NCBI GenBank assembly: GCA_946803715.1
Contig: CAMPET010000100.1
Location: forward strand, 82,511 to 146,510
Direction: 5' to 3'
From: Beroe ovata
Lineage: Eukaryota; Ctenophora; Nuda; Beroida; Beroidae
Length of the DNA stretch: 64,000 nucleotides
The position numbers and the translations under genes are program-made. Position 1 is the first letter of the stretch. Every line of letters begins with the position of its first letter. This document shows positions 12,401 through 23,600 of the stretch, piece by piece. The notes beneath the pieces are model-generated. The model saw only the letters and a list, made by a program, of their open reading frames with translations. It made no database searches and was not told where the DNA came from.

Positions 12401-14504
12401 TACTGACTCTGTCACAGAACCGCGTGTAACGTTCAGAATATCATGTCATATATGCCATGTCATGTTGTGAAATGTCATCGCATGAATATGCAGAAAATAT
12501 GTGTACACTGGACACGCGACACATTATCTCGATAAAAGGTTGTGACATCGCAACGTCACTATCTTAATATTATGAGAATCTTTCATGTTAAAAATGGCGC
12601 AATTTTTTAGGAATATCGAAGGAATCCGGGCTGCAGTTAAGAATGGCACTACGAAAACTGTAAACGCTGACCAGCCTAAAACAGACGTCCACGCGCAGGG
12701 TAAACCGTGGCTGCTGTTCATTTGTGAACCCCTCCTCTACTCGCACTGTAACCCCTCCTCTACTCCCACTGTAACCCCTCCTCTACTCCCACTGTAACCC
12801 CTCATTTTCCCCCATCCAGTGTACCACTTCCTCTGTCAACAGCCGAGGTCAGTGGCTCCGCAGTGTCCACGTGTAATTCTGCAGGGACCGAGGGGAAGTG
12901 GCAAAGCCACCCAGGCAGCTCTCCTGTCTGCTAAATACGGCCTCGTAAATGGTGGGTTGGCACGAAGAATTGTGAAATTGCTAAACATCCAGATGAGTAG
13001 TTCTAATAGAAATATGTATTCGAAAATTCTGATATTTCTATCTATAACCCGTAGTGTCCATGGTGGAGCTTATCAAACAAGCGATAGCAGACAATTCTAA
13101 AGTGGGTAACATGATGAGCACTTACATTGACAAGAAAATGATGGGTAAGTCTCATTTAGGTGCTGAGTGCTGACGTACTTAAGTCCTATTCAATCTTATT
13201 TCGTCACTATAAGCCCGGTACTGACGAGTGACGAGTGAACCCCACTATTCCCTTATTGACAATGAGTAATTACAACCTAATTACGTATCATGGCTTATGA
13301 CACTCAATTAGAGGAAGAGTTTTCATGATATTGATTCACCCAGGTGTCCCCGGCAATAATCACGATTTGAGTAAAGTTGGTCTTTGTAAGTTGCACTGGC
13401 ACCATGACGGCTCTATTATCAGCATACTTGAACGCAATTACTTGAATTCTCGGATACTTATGCCCATAATCATATCCATTACCCCCATGGTTTTGATTGA
13501 ATACTTAACCGAGCTCCGAAGATTTACAGCACTATTTATTCTTCCGGCGATCAAGCACTGAGTTTCAGAACAGTTCACGAACTCCTCAATTTCAGAAGTG
13601 GCAGCTATGATAAAGCTCAATCATATGCAAATAGAATTTTCACTCCCTCTCCCAACTCGTAACTAACTCGTCACTCTGCCCAGTGCCCGACAACATCGTA
13701 TTGAAGTGCCTGGTGGAGAGACTGTCCAAATTGGACTGCGCCACCAAGGGTTGGGTGCTCCGTGGTTACCCCAGATCCAGAAACCAGGCTGAGGCACTCT
13801 CAGAAGCCGGATATGCTCCCAACAGGTATACTCATTAAGAGTGGATTGGCCGTTATGTGGGCGCAGCTATAAGATTGACTCAACCGCCAGAAGATTTGTA
13901 TAGATAGAAACGGCCTGCAATCATTCATCATGTAGACAATAGACATAGCATTACATTGCTCAAGCCCATATCCAATGTTGTACTAATACTATATAAACCC
14001 GACACCCCCGCTACCCAGGGTATATTTCCTGGACTGTCCCACCGACACGATCGTGGAGCGGTTGTCTCTGCGGAGAACAGACCCGGTCACTGGTGTTCAG
14101 TCTCATCTCATCTACAATCCTCCTCCCTCCCTCGAAATGAAGAGGAGACTAAAAACGGTATGGTTCAGCCGAGACTATATAGATATGAAACCCATCATTG
14201 CCATGTTTTTCGAAGCATTTTGCCAATGTCAAATTTGTTGACCTCGTCACCGATTTTCCACAACTCCATCATAGCTCTATAGTGCATTTCTCACTCTGTC
14301 CTGATTCCACAGAATCCCAAAGACGCAGAGCAAGCTGTGGACGAGGATATTGTCTCGTACGAGAGCGCTCTGGAGGAGCTCGTCGATTACTTTTCCTCTG
14401 CCCAGACGATAAATGCCGACCAGGATCCCCATACTGTCTTCGAGAGTTTGGAGAGTCTGCTCGTGAAGCCCCTGCCAAAACAGACACTCAGATCTGCGAT
14501 TTAA
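8724..14504 (+). CDS. AK8: Adenylate kinase 8, complete, 14 exons
   Basis: Exons: 8724-8807, 10077-10161, 10453-10502, 10604-10687, 11141-11236, 11516-11597, 11714-11785, 11895-12009, 12611-12699, 12820-12951, 13055-13144, 13684-13825, 14019-14157, 14313-14504. All phases agree and give 483 aa, against 479 in human. It phosphorylates AMP (ATP + AMP to 2 ADP) and in vertebrates is an axonemal doublet-microtubule protein. The N-terminus [14 protein letters not shown] is diagnostic. It has two tandem kinase domains, each with a P-loop: GPPASGKGS (K70) and GPRGSGKAT (K281). The second half repeats the first: [14 protein letters not shown] versus [14 protein letters not shown], and [14 protein letters not shown] versus [13 protein letters not shown]. 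It ends [12 protein letters not shown]...PLPK. Intron 1 holds an N gap in a CA repeat, and tandem ctgacag repeats lie near 9980-10060. A 23-bp minisatellite (aacccctcctctactcccact) fills 12726-12805. Confidence 0.95.
9481..9582. other. Assembly gap inside a CA microsatellite
   Basis: There are 102 Ns, flanked on both sides by (CA)n (9409-9450 and 9583-9602), in AK8 intron 1. Open frames through it are artefacts. Confidence 0.95.
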
Positions 14505-15345
14505 ACATATCCACGATTTTGCACAGCTATATTTGTCAATTTTAGATACAGCATATGAGCTGATGATGAGCTGGATTTTCCGAGGTTGTGGAACTGGATT
14601 GCGATGCATGATATTGGGACTTGTAGGAATAAGATTCCCCACTGCTGCCCATGCCAGCTAGTTCCATTTCCCCTACCGCCAGCTAGTTGAACTATTAGTT
14701 CGATTCCCCGTTGGCCGTTACTCCCTAGAGTGCGTGCTGCGTATTCGATTGTTCCGCGAAATTTCTATTGGATATCATTTCTTGTTCCAGCTTTTCTGCT
14801 TTTCCATAATTCCAATATTCAAATTTGTGGAGCAGTTTAGTTTTACTGTTCCCAATCCCAACCTGTTCCCAATTCAAATGTCCTTTAATTTTTCGGGTGA
14901 TCAGTGACCCTAACCTTGAACCAAACCCTAACCCGAGGGTTTTAAAAATAAACGCGATTAAGTGGAAAAATGTCTGGTATGGTCACGTGACCAGATCAGT
15001 TTTTCGCCCACAACTCGCTAGGGAAGCATTTTTAGTTTTTACCCTACATCACATGGGGTGATTCGGAATTAGTGCTTAAAAATAAGTCGACTCTTGCTTG
15101 TTTCACCTAAAATTGAAAATAGAGAGAAAAATAAGAATTTTCAAAAAATTAGGGCGATGAAATTAAATCTAGTAGTAGTACGAGCCCGGCCCTGTTTGAT
15201 GTGATTGTGCACACGTTGCGCGCGCCCCTGTTCAGGTTCTACTCAGTACTGAACTGAAAAGTCGTAGAAAGGAGACGCGCAGCGCGCGCGCGGAGTATTC
15301 GAGTCACCCGGTCACGCAGCGCGGAAACACATCCGGCAAGGACTG
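14505..15345. other. Intergenic DNA downstream of AK8
   Basis: I see no gene. The sequence is low in features until 15200-15330, where GC-rich gcgcgc stretches and an acatccggcaagg fragment of the MITE described at 19924 begin. Confidence 0.6.
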
Positions 15346-15647
15346 ATAACATCCTGTTGTAGGATTTCACGATCACCCTACCCTTATATACTGGCGGAAT
15401 GACAATTGCGCGGCGCCGACGGTAGGGTAAAATCTTACAAACATCCTGCAAAAACATCCTGTCAATCATTTAACTTGAAGTTGAAGTTGAAGTTTGACCA
15501 ATACAATGACCATTAATTAATAAAGTCTGATCATGTAATAGAAAATGGTATTCTTGGGGAGGGGTCTCATACCTTTTCAGTCATGTGATAGCATAGCATG
15601 TGATAGCAATCGACCATGACCAATGAGATCACAGATATATAACGGAT
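15346..15647. repeat. Left copy of the sequence flanking the LINE
   Basis: This is the same sequence as 19634-20045, minus an 82-bp insertion and a few bases. It contains MITE copy 2 at 15357-15440, flanked by a perfect 8-bp duplication acatcctg (15349-15356 and 15441-15448). The uninterrupted aatcgacc at 15608-15615 is the empty site of the MITE found in the right copy. Confidence 0.85.
15357..15440. mobile_element. MITE, TTGTAGGATTT family, copy 2 with 8-bp target duplication
   Basis: The termini are ttgtaggatttca and taaaatcttacaa. A direct repeat acatcctg abuts both ends exactly. An 8-bp duplication with short TIRs suggests hAT-like mobilisation. The interior, ggcggaatgacaattgcgcg, is not coding. 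Confidence 0.8.
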
Positions 15648-15710
15648 AGGCTCGTGCTATTCTGCCTCGTTTGAATCCGCGCACGACGGTACTTGCGACG
15701 CGCCTGNTGC

Positions 15711-16931
15711 ATGCTTGACAGTGAAAAAGTCAAGACTATCATTGGAAAATTGATTGATAAAGCTACTCTATCTATCAGACCAGTTATTTCTAGTTTTGAC
15801 TGTTTTCAGAGTCGTTCGAGCAATATCCACCGTATCAGTCAGCACACCGTCGCACTTCTCGAATCTTGTGCTGAGTTCCTTGGGATCTCCCTTTCAGACG
15901 ACAAGGGTTTCAAATTGTTCAACAAGTCATCTCTCGTGAGCCGCATCTACCTTGGGTTGGTGGCATTAATGCCAGCCACATGTGCAGAATGTGGAGAGGG
16001 CTACGTGACTGAGCACGAAGCTGACCCTGCACCGTTCTTCTACTGTTTCAGGTGTTTCAAAGGGGCACATAACTGCGAGAGAAACCGTGTCCTGCATCAG
16101 ACATTCTCAGTACTGGACACGCCGACCGGGTTCGTGTGGCTCTGTGACACATGCCACGCTGATGTGGATCCAATAGAGCCCAGAAAACAGAGATCACGTC
16201 ACACTTCAACTTCCATTGCTACGGACAGTACATCTGATCTCTCTAACCTCACTCTCTCAGGTGCAATGTCCTCAACACAGAGACATTCCCGTGACACACC
16301 CCCTGTGGGTGGAGCACATTCTTCCACCTCATCTGCTACAGCACCGGTGGTGACTCAGCCAGCCACACAGGTCTGTCAGAAATATCTCAACTGGGACTGC
16401 CCTCATGGGATATCTGGTAGGAAGGAGATCAATGGACAGTGTTGTCCCTTCTCACATCCCAGGCTCTGTAATCAGTTCAGACAATCAGGGTCGAAAGGTA
16501 GGAGAGGATGTAAGAAAGGAGCAAATTGTCAGTACCTACACCCTGACATCTGTGAATGTTCGCGGAGGAAATGCTCCAAGTTCCACCCCATATCTGACAT
16601 GAAAAAAGCAAAGACTGAATCTCGCAATAATGTGGGGAAGGCGCCGAAGAATAGGAACTCTAAATCGGGCAGTAAAGCTGGTTCTAGCTCGAGTGATTTT
16701 TTAGAGTTAAAAAACTTGGTCGCAGGGATGGCGACCAAGATGGAATCTCTGGAGAAGAGGATGGAACAGGGTGCGGCATTGCCAGGCTCGCAGGCAGTCG
16801 CACACCCAGCTCCACATCACCCTTACCACTTCCCCCAGGCCAGGGTGTACCCAACTCCATCACCGCAGATTCCACAAGGAGTATCCAGCCTTCCTCTCCA
16901 AACGTCTTTCTCTCATCCCTACTGCTTCTAA
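15711..16931 (+). CDS. LINE ORF1: zinc-finger RNA-binding protein
   Basis: It is 406 aa from the ATG just after the N at 15707. An N-terminal helical segment leads into a PHD-like cysteine cluster (CAECGEG, FYCFRCFKGAHNC, WLCDTCHAD). Next come a Ser/Thr-rich linker and a second Cys/His region with CCCH-type spacing (CQKYLNWDCPHG, CCPFSHPRLC, CKKGANCQYLHP, CSRRKCSKFHP). It ends with a short coiled coil (LVAGMATKMESLEKRMEQ) and a Pro-rich tail. ORF1 proteins of this sort bind the element's RNA. ORF2 overlaps its end in the -1 frame. Confidence 0.75.
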   Translation: MLDSEKVKTIIGKLIDKATLSIRPVISSFDCFQSRSSNIHRISQHTVALLESCAEFLGISLSDDKGFKLFNKSSLVSRIYLGLVALMPATCAECGEGYVTEHEADPAPFFYCFRCFKGAHNCERNRVLHQTFSVLDTPTGFVWLCDTCHADVDPIEPRKQRSRHTSTSIATDSTSDLSNLTLSGAMSSTQRHSRDTPPVGGAHSSTSSATAPVVTQPATQVCQKYLNWDCPHGISGRKEINGQCCPFSHPRLCNQFRQSGSKGRRGCKKGANCQYLHPDICECSRRKCSKFHPISDMKKAKTESRNNVGKAPKNRNSKSGSKAGSSSSDFLELKNLVAGMATKMESLEKRMEQGAALPGSQAVAHPAPHHPYHFPQARVYPTPSPQIPQGVSSLPLQTSFSHPYCF

Positions 16932-19632
16932 ATGCTAGGAGTATCAATCCGTCTGCTCAGGGTGTCGGCAGATGGAAGCTCAATGAGCTCATTGGGCACG
17001 TCGAGGAGAAACGGAACACTGGACAACTGTTTCCTTTCATAGCTGTAACTGAGACATGGTTGAAATCTTACATCAGTGATGCGCAGGTTCACATTCCAGG
17101 TTACAGTGTGTCGCGTAGTGATCGCGGTGGGAGGAACGGTGGGGGTGTGATGCTTTACTCACTTTCATCTCTTCCTGTTTCTGTTTCTGAATGTTATGAT
17201 GACGGCACGTGTCAGGCACTATGCAACGTGTACCCTTCCGCCAAACTTCTCGTTGCAGTCGTATACAGGCCTCCTGACGCGAGCTATTCCAGCTTCTCTC
17301 AGTTGTTAGACAACATCAGACACAATATCGACATGTTACCAGACACTAACTACGATATCTTCATTACTGGTGACTTCAACCTACCTCAGATAGATTGGCA
17401 GTCCCTTCAGATTATGAGTGGGGGGGCATCTGAATCGAATTTATCAGCACAGTGCCTGCTTAATCTGATGTCGACATATCTGCTTAATCAGATGGTTTCG
17501 GTGTCGACAAGAGGCCAGAACACTCTTGACCTGGTTCTCTGCAATAACGACAGACTGATATCGAATGTTTCAGCTGAAGCTACAGAGCTATCAGACCATG
17601 ACATGGTAAATGTTCTCTTCTCATTCACGCCAGGTCTAATGGAGGATCCTCAGACCTCCTACCTCGATGAGATGAGCTTCCGGTCACTAGATTTCAGTCA
17701 GGCGGATTTCCAGAAACTTGATGATGAGTTTGCCAGTATTGAATGGAAGAAATTACGGGATTCTGGATCTTTTGAGGATCTCCCAGCTAGGCTCAACCGA
17801 GTCATTCTGGAGGTGTGTTCGAGGAATGTCCCTCGTAAGCGTCATCCAACTGGTAAACCGAAGGTTTACAACTCTCTCAGGAGAAAGAAATCGAAGCTAA
17901 AAACACGTCTCTCGGCTGCTCGATGTTCAGGTGACGCTGTGCGCATCAAGAAACTGGAAGATGAGATTGGGCGTGTCTGCTACGACATCAAGGAAGCTGT
18001 CACCAACCACTTCGACCAAGGTGAGAAGCGAGCTGTCGAGAGAGTTAAGTCCAACCCCAAATATTTCTATTCATACGCTAAATCCTTCTCCAAGGTTAGG
18101 CACAGTATAACAAGCCTCATGAATAGAAATGAGGAACTGGTAACGGATCAAAAGAAGCTTGCTAACATTCTCCAAAACCAGTTTTGCTCAGTGTTCAGTG
18201 ACCCAAACTGTCCTGACAAGACTGAGCCCTCTTTCACTGTACCTCCTCTCACTAGACAAGACCCAGAGCCAGTGCTGACATTGGAGAACATACAAGAAGC
18301 TATATCTGAGATCAAGCTGGATTCTGCCCCAGGTCCTGACGGTGTGCCAGCTGTACTGTTGAAGAAATGTGCCAACAGCCTGAGCGTGCCCATTCATATT
18401 CTCTGGTCAGAGTCTATGTCAACTGGCATCGTGCCAAGTTTCTACAAGAGAGGATACATCACACCGCTGTTTAAAAAAGGTAGTAGGTGCAATGCAGCAA
18501 ACTATAGACCTGTCACCCTAACATCCCATGTTGTCAAGGTTTACGAAAGGGTGGTCAGGAAATGTATGATTGAGCATCTCGAAACTAATAATCTCCTCAG
18601 TGATAAACAGCACGGTTTCAGATCCAACAGAAGCTGCTTGACCCAGATGCTCGACCACTTTGATGACATATTTCAAGGGTTAACACGTGGAGAAGATACC
18701 GACTCTATCTACTTGGACTACGCAAAGGCGTTTGATAAAGTCGACTTGGATCTGCTCATCAAGAAACTGTCAAGGTATGGTTTTAATAGCAAAATCATTG
18801 ATTGGGTTCAATCATTCCTCTCTGATCGGGAACAGGTGGTAGTTCTGAACGGTGTTCATTCAGATAGCGCCCTTGTTAGGAGTGGCGTTCCTCAGGGGAG
18901 TGTATTGGGACCCCTACTCTTCATACTGTTCATCAACGATTTGGAGCAGGTGGTGGTCTCATCCAAAGTCAGTTTCTTTGCGGATGATACAAGGGTCTCC
19001 AAACAGATTTCTTGTTATGCTGACTGCATGTTGCTCCAAGATGACCTGTTGCGCATACTAGACTGGTCACGTGCCAATAACATGGAGCTTCATGAGCAGA
19101 AGTTTGAGCTGTTAAACCATCTTCATAACAGCAGAAGCTCTCTACTGGAACTTCCGTTCTCTGCCGAAGCTCTCCAGTACAAGGTATCTAGCGATCAAAT
19201 TCTCCTCCCCGTTGATAAAGTCCGTGATCTCGGTGTCCAGGCATCGAGTGACTTGAGCTGGTCGAGACACATAGCTGATATGGTCTCTAGAGCCAGGAGC
19301 ACACTCTCATGGGTGTTCAGTGTTTTCCGGACTCGAGATAGCGTTACTATGGTGACACTGTACAAATCGCTAGTAAGGAGTACGCTAGAGTACTGTTGCC
19401 CACTTTGGAACCCCAGCAAGGTGACGGACATACAGCTTATTGAAGGAGTCCAGCGGACATTTACGAGCCGAATAGATGGTCTCCGTAATCTAGGCTACTG
19501 GGAGAGGCTTAAGAAGCTCAACTTGACATCTTTGCAGCGCAGACGTGAGCGCTACATCATCTTAATGATGTGGAAAATCCTCCACAAAGTTGTCCCTAAC
19601 TGTTGCAACATCCAGTTCAATGCTTCATCAAG
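16928..19632 (+). CDS. LINE ORF2: endonuclease plus reverse transcriptase, C-terminus cut by N
   Basis: The frame is open from inside ORF1 (-1 relative to ORF1) and I saw no convenient in-frame ATG near its start. An exonuclease-endonuclease-phosphatase domain begins LLNARSINPS and continues through AVTETWL, ITGDFNLPQIDW and the catalytic ELSDHDMV. The RT follows with PGPDGVPAVLLK, YRPVTLTSHVVK, DSIYLDYAKAFDKVD, GVPQGSVLGPLLFILFINDL and FFADDT (YxDD-type site). A C-terminal domain with STLEYCCPLWNP and RRRERYIILMMWKIL ends at the N at 19633. Endonuclease and RT active-site motifs are intact. It nicks target DNA and copies the LINE RNA in place. Confidence 0.88.
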
Positions 19633-19633
19633 N

Positions 19634-20045
19634 ATAACATCCTGTTGTAGGATTTCACGATCACCCTACCCTTATTATATACTGGCGGAATGACAATTGC
19701 GCGGCGCCGACGGTAGGGTAAAATCTTACAAACATCTTGCAAAAACATCCTGTTAATCATTTAACAATAACTTGAAGTTGAAGTTGAAGTTTGACCAATA
19801 CAATGCAATGACCATTATGATTAATTAATAAAGTCTGATCATGTAATAGAAAATGGTATTCTTGGGGAGGGGTCTCATACCTTTTCAGTCATGTGATAGC
19901 ATAGCATGTGATAGCAATCGACCTTGCCGGATGTTATCTGTCCACTTGCCACTGTTTCTTGCGCGCGGCGCGCGCAAGAAACAGTGGACAGATAACATCC
20001 GGCAAAATCGACCATGACCAATGAGATCACAGATATATAACGGAT
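19634..20045. repeat. Right copy of the LINE flank, carrying an extra MITE
   Basis: It starts ataacatcctgttgtagg immediately after the N, exactly as 15346 does, and stays nearly identical up to aacggat. It holds MITE copy 3 (19645-19731) and the 82-bp MITE at 19924-20005 that is absent from the left copy. It probably represents the second haplotype rather than a true duplication. Confidence 0.8.
19924..20005. mobile_element. 82-bp palindromic MITE with perfect 8-bp target duplication
   Basis: The termini are ttgccggatgttatctgtcc and ggacagataacatccggcaa, perfect inverses. The interior arms actgtttcttgcgcgc/gcgcgcaagaaacagt also pair. It is bracketed by aatcgacc at 19916-19923 and 20006-20013. 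The same site is unoccupied at 15608-15615. Fragments of the terminus occur near 5401 and 15332. Confidence 0.9.
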
Positions 20046-20638
20046 ATAACCAATGAAAATAAAGAAACACTGTCACGTGATCAAAATCATGTGAGACCTC
20101 TCCCCAACAATACCATTCTTTATTGTATTTGTATCAACTTGAACTATCAAAACGACTGAATTTGATTCACAAGCAGTCCTGGTCTTCATCTCCACATCAC
20201 CGCATAATTCAATATGTAATTGAATTTTAGAATAAGATTAAAAGCAACCAAATTCTAAAATGGGATGTTTAAAACCTAAAGGTATATTGTATCTAACTAT
20301 AAATATGAAAATGAAATAGCAAGTCTAAAAGTAAAAACTCAATCGAAAAGTAAAACCTCGCATCTATATTTGTCTTTTCATTTTAAACACTTCAATTTCC
20401 ATCAATTGAATCACAACGAGTATTTCAATTTGCAATTTGCATCAATATCCTGATTAGAGTAAGAATTAGTCAGTTTCATTGCACCATTTCGTTCTGATCT
20501 AAGTCCGGATCGTGAGACCAAAACATACTCAAAATTCGACAATGAACAAGCTCACGTGCACATCTATTCTCCAATTATTTCCCGGCAGTCCATTCTATAG
20601 CTGATGAAAGGCTCCTTGTCTCTCAGAGTAGGACTGCC
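20046..20638. other. Intergenic, 3' of the OAS-like gene
   Basis: The segment 20070-20118 (gagacctctccccaacaataccattct) is the inverse of 19851-19880 inside the flank copy, so the two could form a larger foldback. The rest is AT-rich with no coding signal. Confidence 0.55.
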
Positions 20639-23600
20639 TCACCTGTCGATATGTCCCGGGAAGAATGCACTGCTCGCTCGACTGGCTTGTGGTGACGTCA
20701 CTTTGAACTGGTAGTCCGTCTCCTCGAATGGGTCCTGGTCAGCTTCACCGACACTGCATCCCGCGCCACACATGATGGACGAGATGAGGGATCGGCCTCG
20801 GCCACGGGTTCGGAATATCTGCGCGGTTATTGTTTAGGTTATTTTGTTATTTAGAGCGACCTAATTGTTATTGGCGAGAAATTCTATTCACCCACGTGCG
20901 ATATGCGGATTTCGAAATAATCTCATATCTGTGACATTATATCTGTGATTCCATCATTCATTTCATGTCTTCAGTTGCTCATACAGTATACCTGGCTCTC
21001 ATTAGAGAAGTCTGGGAAGTTGATGATGATGCGGTGTTTCACGGACTGTGAGCCCAGGTTTTCAGCTAGTGTCACTTCCCGGGCTTCAGTAGCCCTGAGT
21101 TGGAATATTGTGTAACTAACACACTAATGTCGGCTGTGTAAAGCTATGGGTCTGTGCAAATTAAGTATCCGAGTGGCTACTCCAATGCAGTACTTCCACA
21201 TGTTAGCAGAAAATGAACAGAAAGATACGTCAATAGCATTACTTATTCACTTGAGTAATGAGTAAGTAAGTAAGTAGCAATAATACCTCATGAATTCGAT
21301 GAGGACAAGGCCCGATACTGCCCGATGGAAACTGCTGCTCTCAGCTGCCTGGTGTTTCCGTGTGTCAGCAATAGCACACTGTCTCCACAGGTAGAGGCGA
21401 GAAGAGAGACTTGGCAGGAAGTCAGCCGGGATCATCTCCTGGAATAGAGACACCATTAAAAACATCTCCAGATTTGTCCATCAAGTCGCACTCTGTTCGG
21501 GCAGAGTATTACTGACATTGGATAGCGTGAGAATACGAAGAATATACGAGGATGGCTGCAACCCTCCCCCTAGCATGCTAGGACCACAGTTAATTACTTA
21601 TTTAGGCCTATCCTGGTCAGTACTCGGTATGGATACTGGGAGTGGGATAACTAGCAACATTGCAACAAGTAACTAGCTACATTGCAACAACTAGCAACAT
21701 TGCAACAAGTAACTAGCAACAAGTAACAACTGCAGTTCATCTCACTGCCAACACAATACCTTCTTGTTGCTCTGAATGGTAATCTGAATAGCCGGTTCTG
21801 TGGAAGGCTGGAACACGAAATGGAAGCTCCCCATGCGCTCAATTAGCCATGATGGGTACGGCCGTACTGAGAACAGATCTGTTCGGAAACTCCTGGCAAA
21901 CTTCATACACCGCAAAAACTCATCCGAAGCATCCTGAAACAGGTAATTCTCAAACGTGATCAGAGACTCTGATCACGTACTGATTCAGAGTACTATCAAG
22001 TACTGATTCATAGTACTATCAATTAGAGCTATCTACTTATGATAATTGGAATAAGAGATTCCCAATAATAACTGGAATTTATCCCCTCGGAAATAACTGA
22101 ATTGAAAAACAAACAGTAGGTATAGCCCGCACCGAAAATCTTTCCAAATCCTCGGGTGAAATGTCGTGGAGTATGTTTGTGTAGGGGAAGGAAACATCCA
22201 GGATGTAGGGGATTTTGAAGGGCTGGCCGACTGCCAGGGGCCGGTTTTTGGGGTATTGTCTCGTATCTATCCGGATAGAGTTGAACTTTTTGAGAGCTAG
22301 GAGGAAGTCTAGGAACAGAACATGGTAATCCTCAGAGTGATGCTTCCTCTTACACACGTATACCTGACCAGGGGGGGATTGGTAAATCAATGTGATGAGG
22401 AATTACAGTGGTGCTTCCTGGAAGACTGGAAGAAATGATATTGATAAGAAGCCATCACTAGTAGTGAAGACAATGTGGTAGTCAAAGTAGTGAAGGATAT
22501 ACATGGTCCAGGATATATGCACATGCTCCAGAACTGAATGGAATTGGGAAGATGATGGAATTATGGAGCCAACTCACCGCAATGGCCTCCACATATCTGA
22601 GTAGACCGAAGTGGACATTGTTGAGGAACACCTTGAGACACCAGAACTTACAGACCCGGATAAAGGAGACGCAGAATTGGGACTGGTTAGCAAAGTAATC
22701 GTGGTAACATTCCGTCAAGGAGGAACTGCGTGAGAATTTATAAATTGTTAGGAGTTACACATTGTTAGGAGTTACAAATTGTTGGGAGTTACAAATTGTT
22801 GGGAGTTACAAATTGTTGGGAGTTACAAATTGTTAGGAGTTACGAATTGTTAGGAGTTACACATTGTTAGGAGTTACAAATTGTTGGGAGTTACAAATTG
22901 TTAGGAGTTACGAATTGTTAGGAGTTACAAATTGTTAGGAGTTACGAATTGTTAGGAGTTACAAATTGTTGGGAGTTACAAATTGTAAGGTTCATCCTCC
23001 GTGACTGGATACATTGAAGCATGATTTGAATTCAAATTGGGGACTTCATCTTGAAATAGATATTTTGAATCATGTAACATGACGCGTCAGAGTGCACATC
23101 ACGACACACGTGTACCTGTATCTCCGTGCCAAGTTTTGAACTACGTACAATCTGTCTGTAGCATCGCTCATAGACGCAGTTTGTTCCTCTATATGCAGAA
23201 TCACGTTCTTACACTGGGAAACAGTCTGTTTTTACACGGTACATGGTGAATACCAGTTTTTACACTGATTTACACTGGGAAACAGTATGTGGATTAACGA
23301 ATACCAGAGCGTATCATGTCCTCATCAATATGCGTTTTCAGGAAGCGCCATCATGAAAACACAGTCTCATGATCACCTGTGTTTTGATGAGTTGCCGCAG
23401 AACGCTCTGAGACGGTTGATAGAACTCCTCATTACGTTGGAAGGTATCACTCCTATTCTCATAGGCATGCTCCCAGCTCCCTGCTGTCCTGCTGCTTCTC
23501 ATTGTTTCTGATTTGTCATGCAATGACGTACTGTTGCTTTTCATTGTTGCTGACTTGTTATGCAATGAAGTTCTAGTGTTGCTTTTATGTGAATTATTCC

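Larger units (their letters stand above)
15648..19632 (+). mobile_element. Non-LTR retrotransposon (LINE), two ORFs, 3' end missing
   Basis: The 5' boundary is inferred where the left flank copy stops matching the right one (after aacggat, 15647). It carries ORF1 (15711-16931) and ORF2 (about 16928-19632). The 3' end is cut by the single N at 19633, so the 3' UTR and tail are not seen. An N at 15707 lies just before ORF1. The identical flank on both sides is far too long for a target-site duplication. No internal stop was seen in either ORF, so the copy could be young. RT style (FADDT, GVPQGSVLGP) is Jockey-superfamily, probably CR1/L2-like. Confidence 0.8.

Noticed and set aside
22742-22988. 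Regular repeats considered as a CRISPR array
   Set aside because: Units are directly adjacent with no unique spacers, in a eukaryotic intron; it is a minisatellite.
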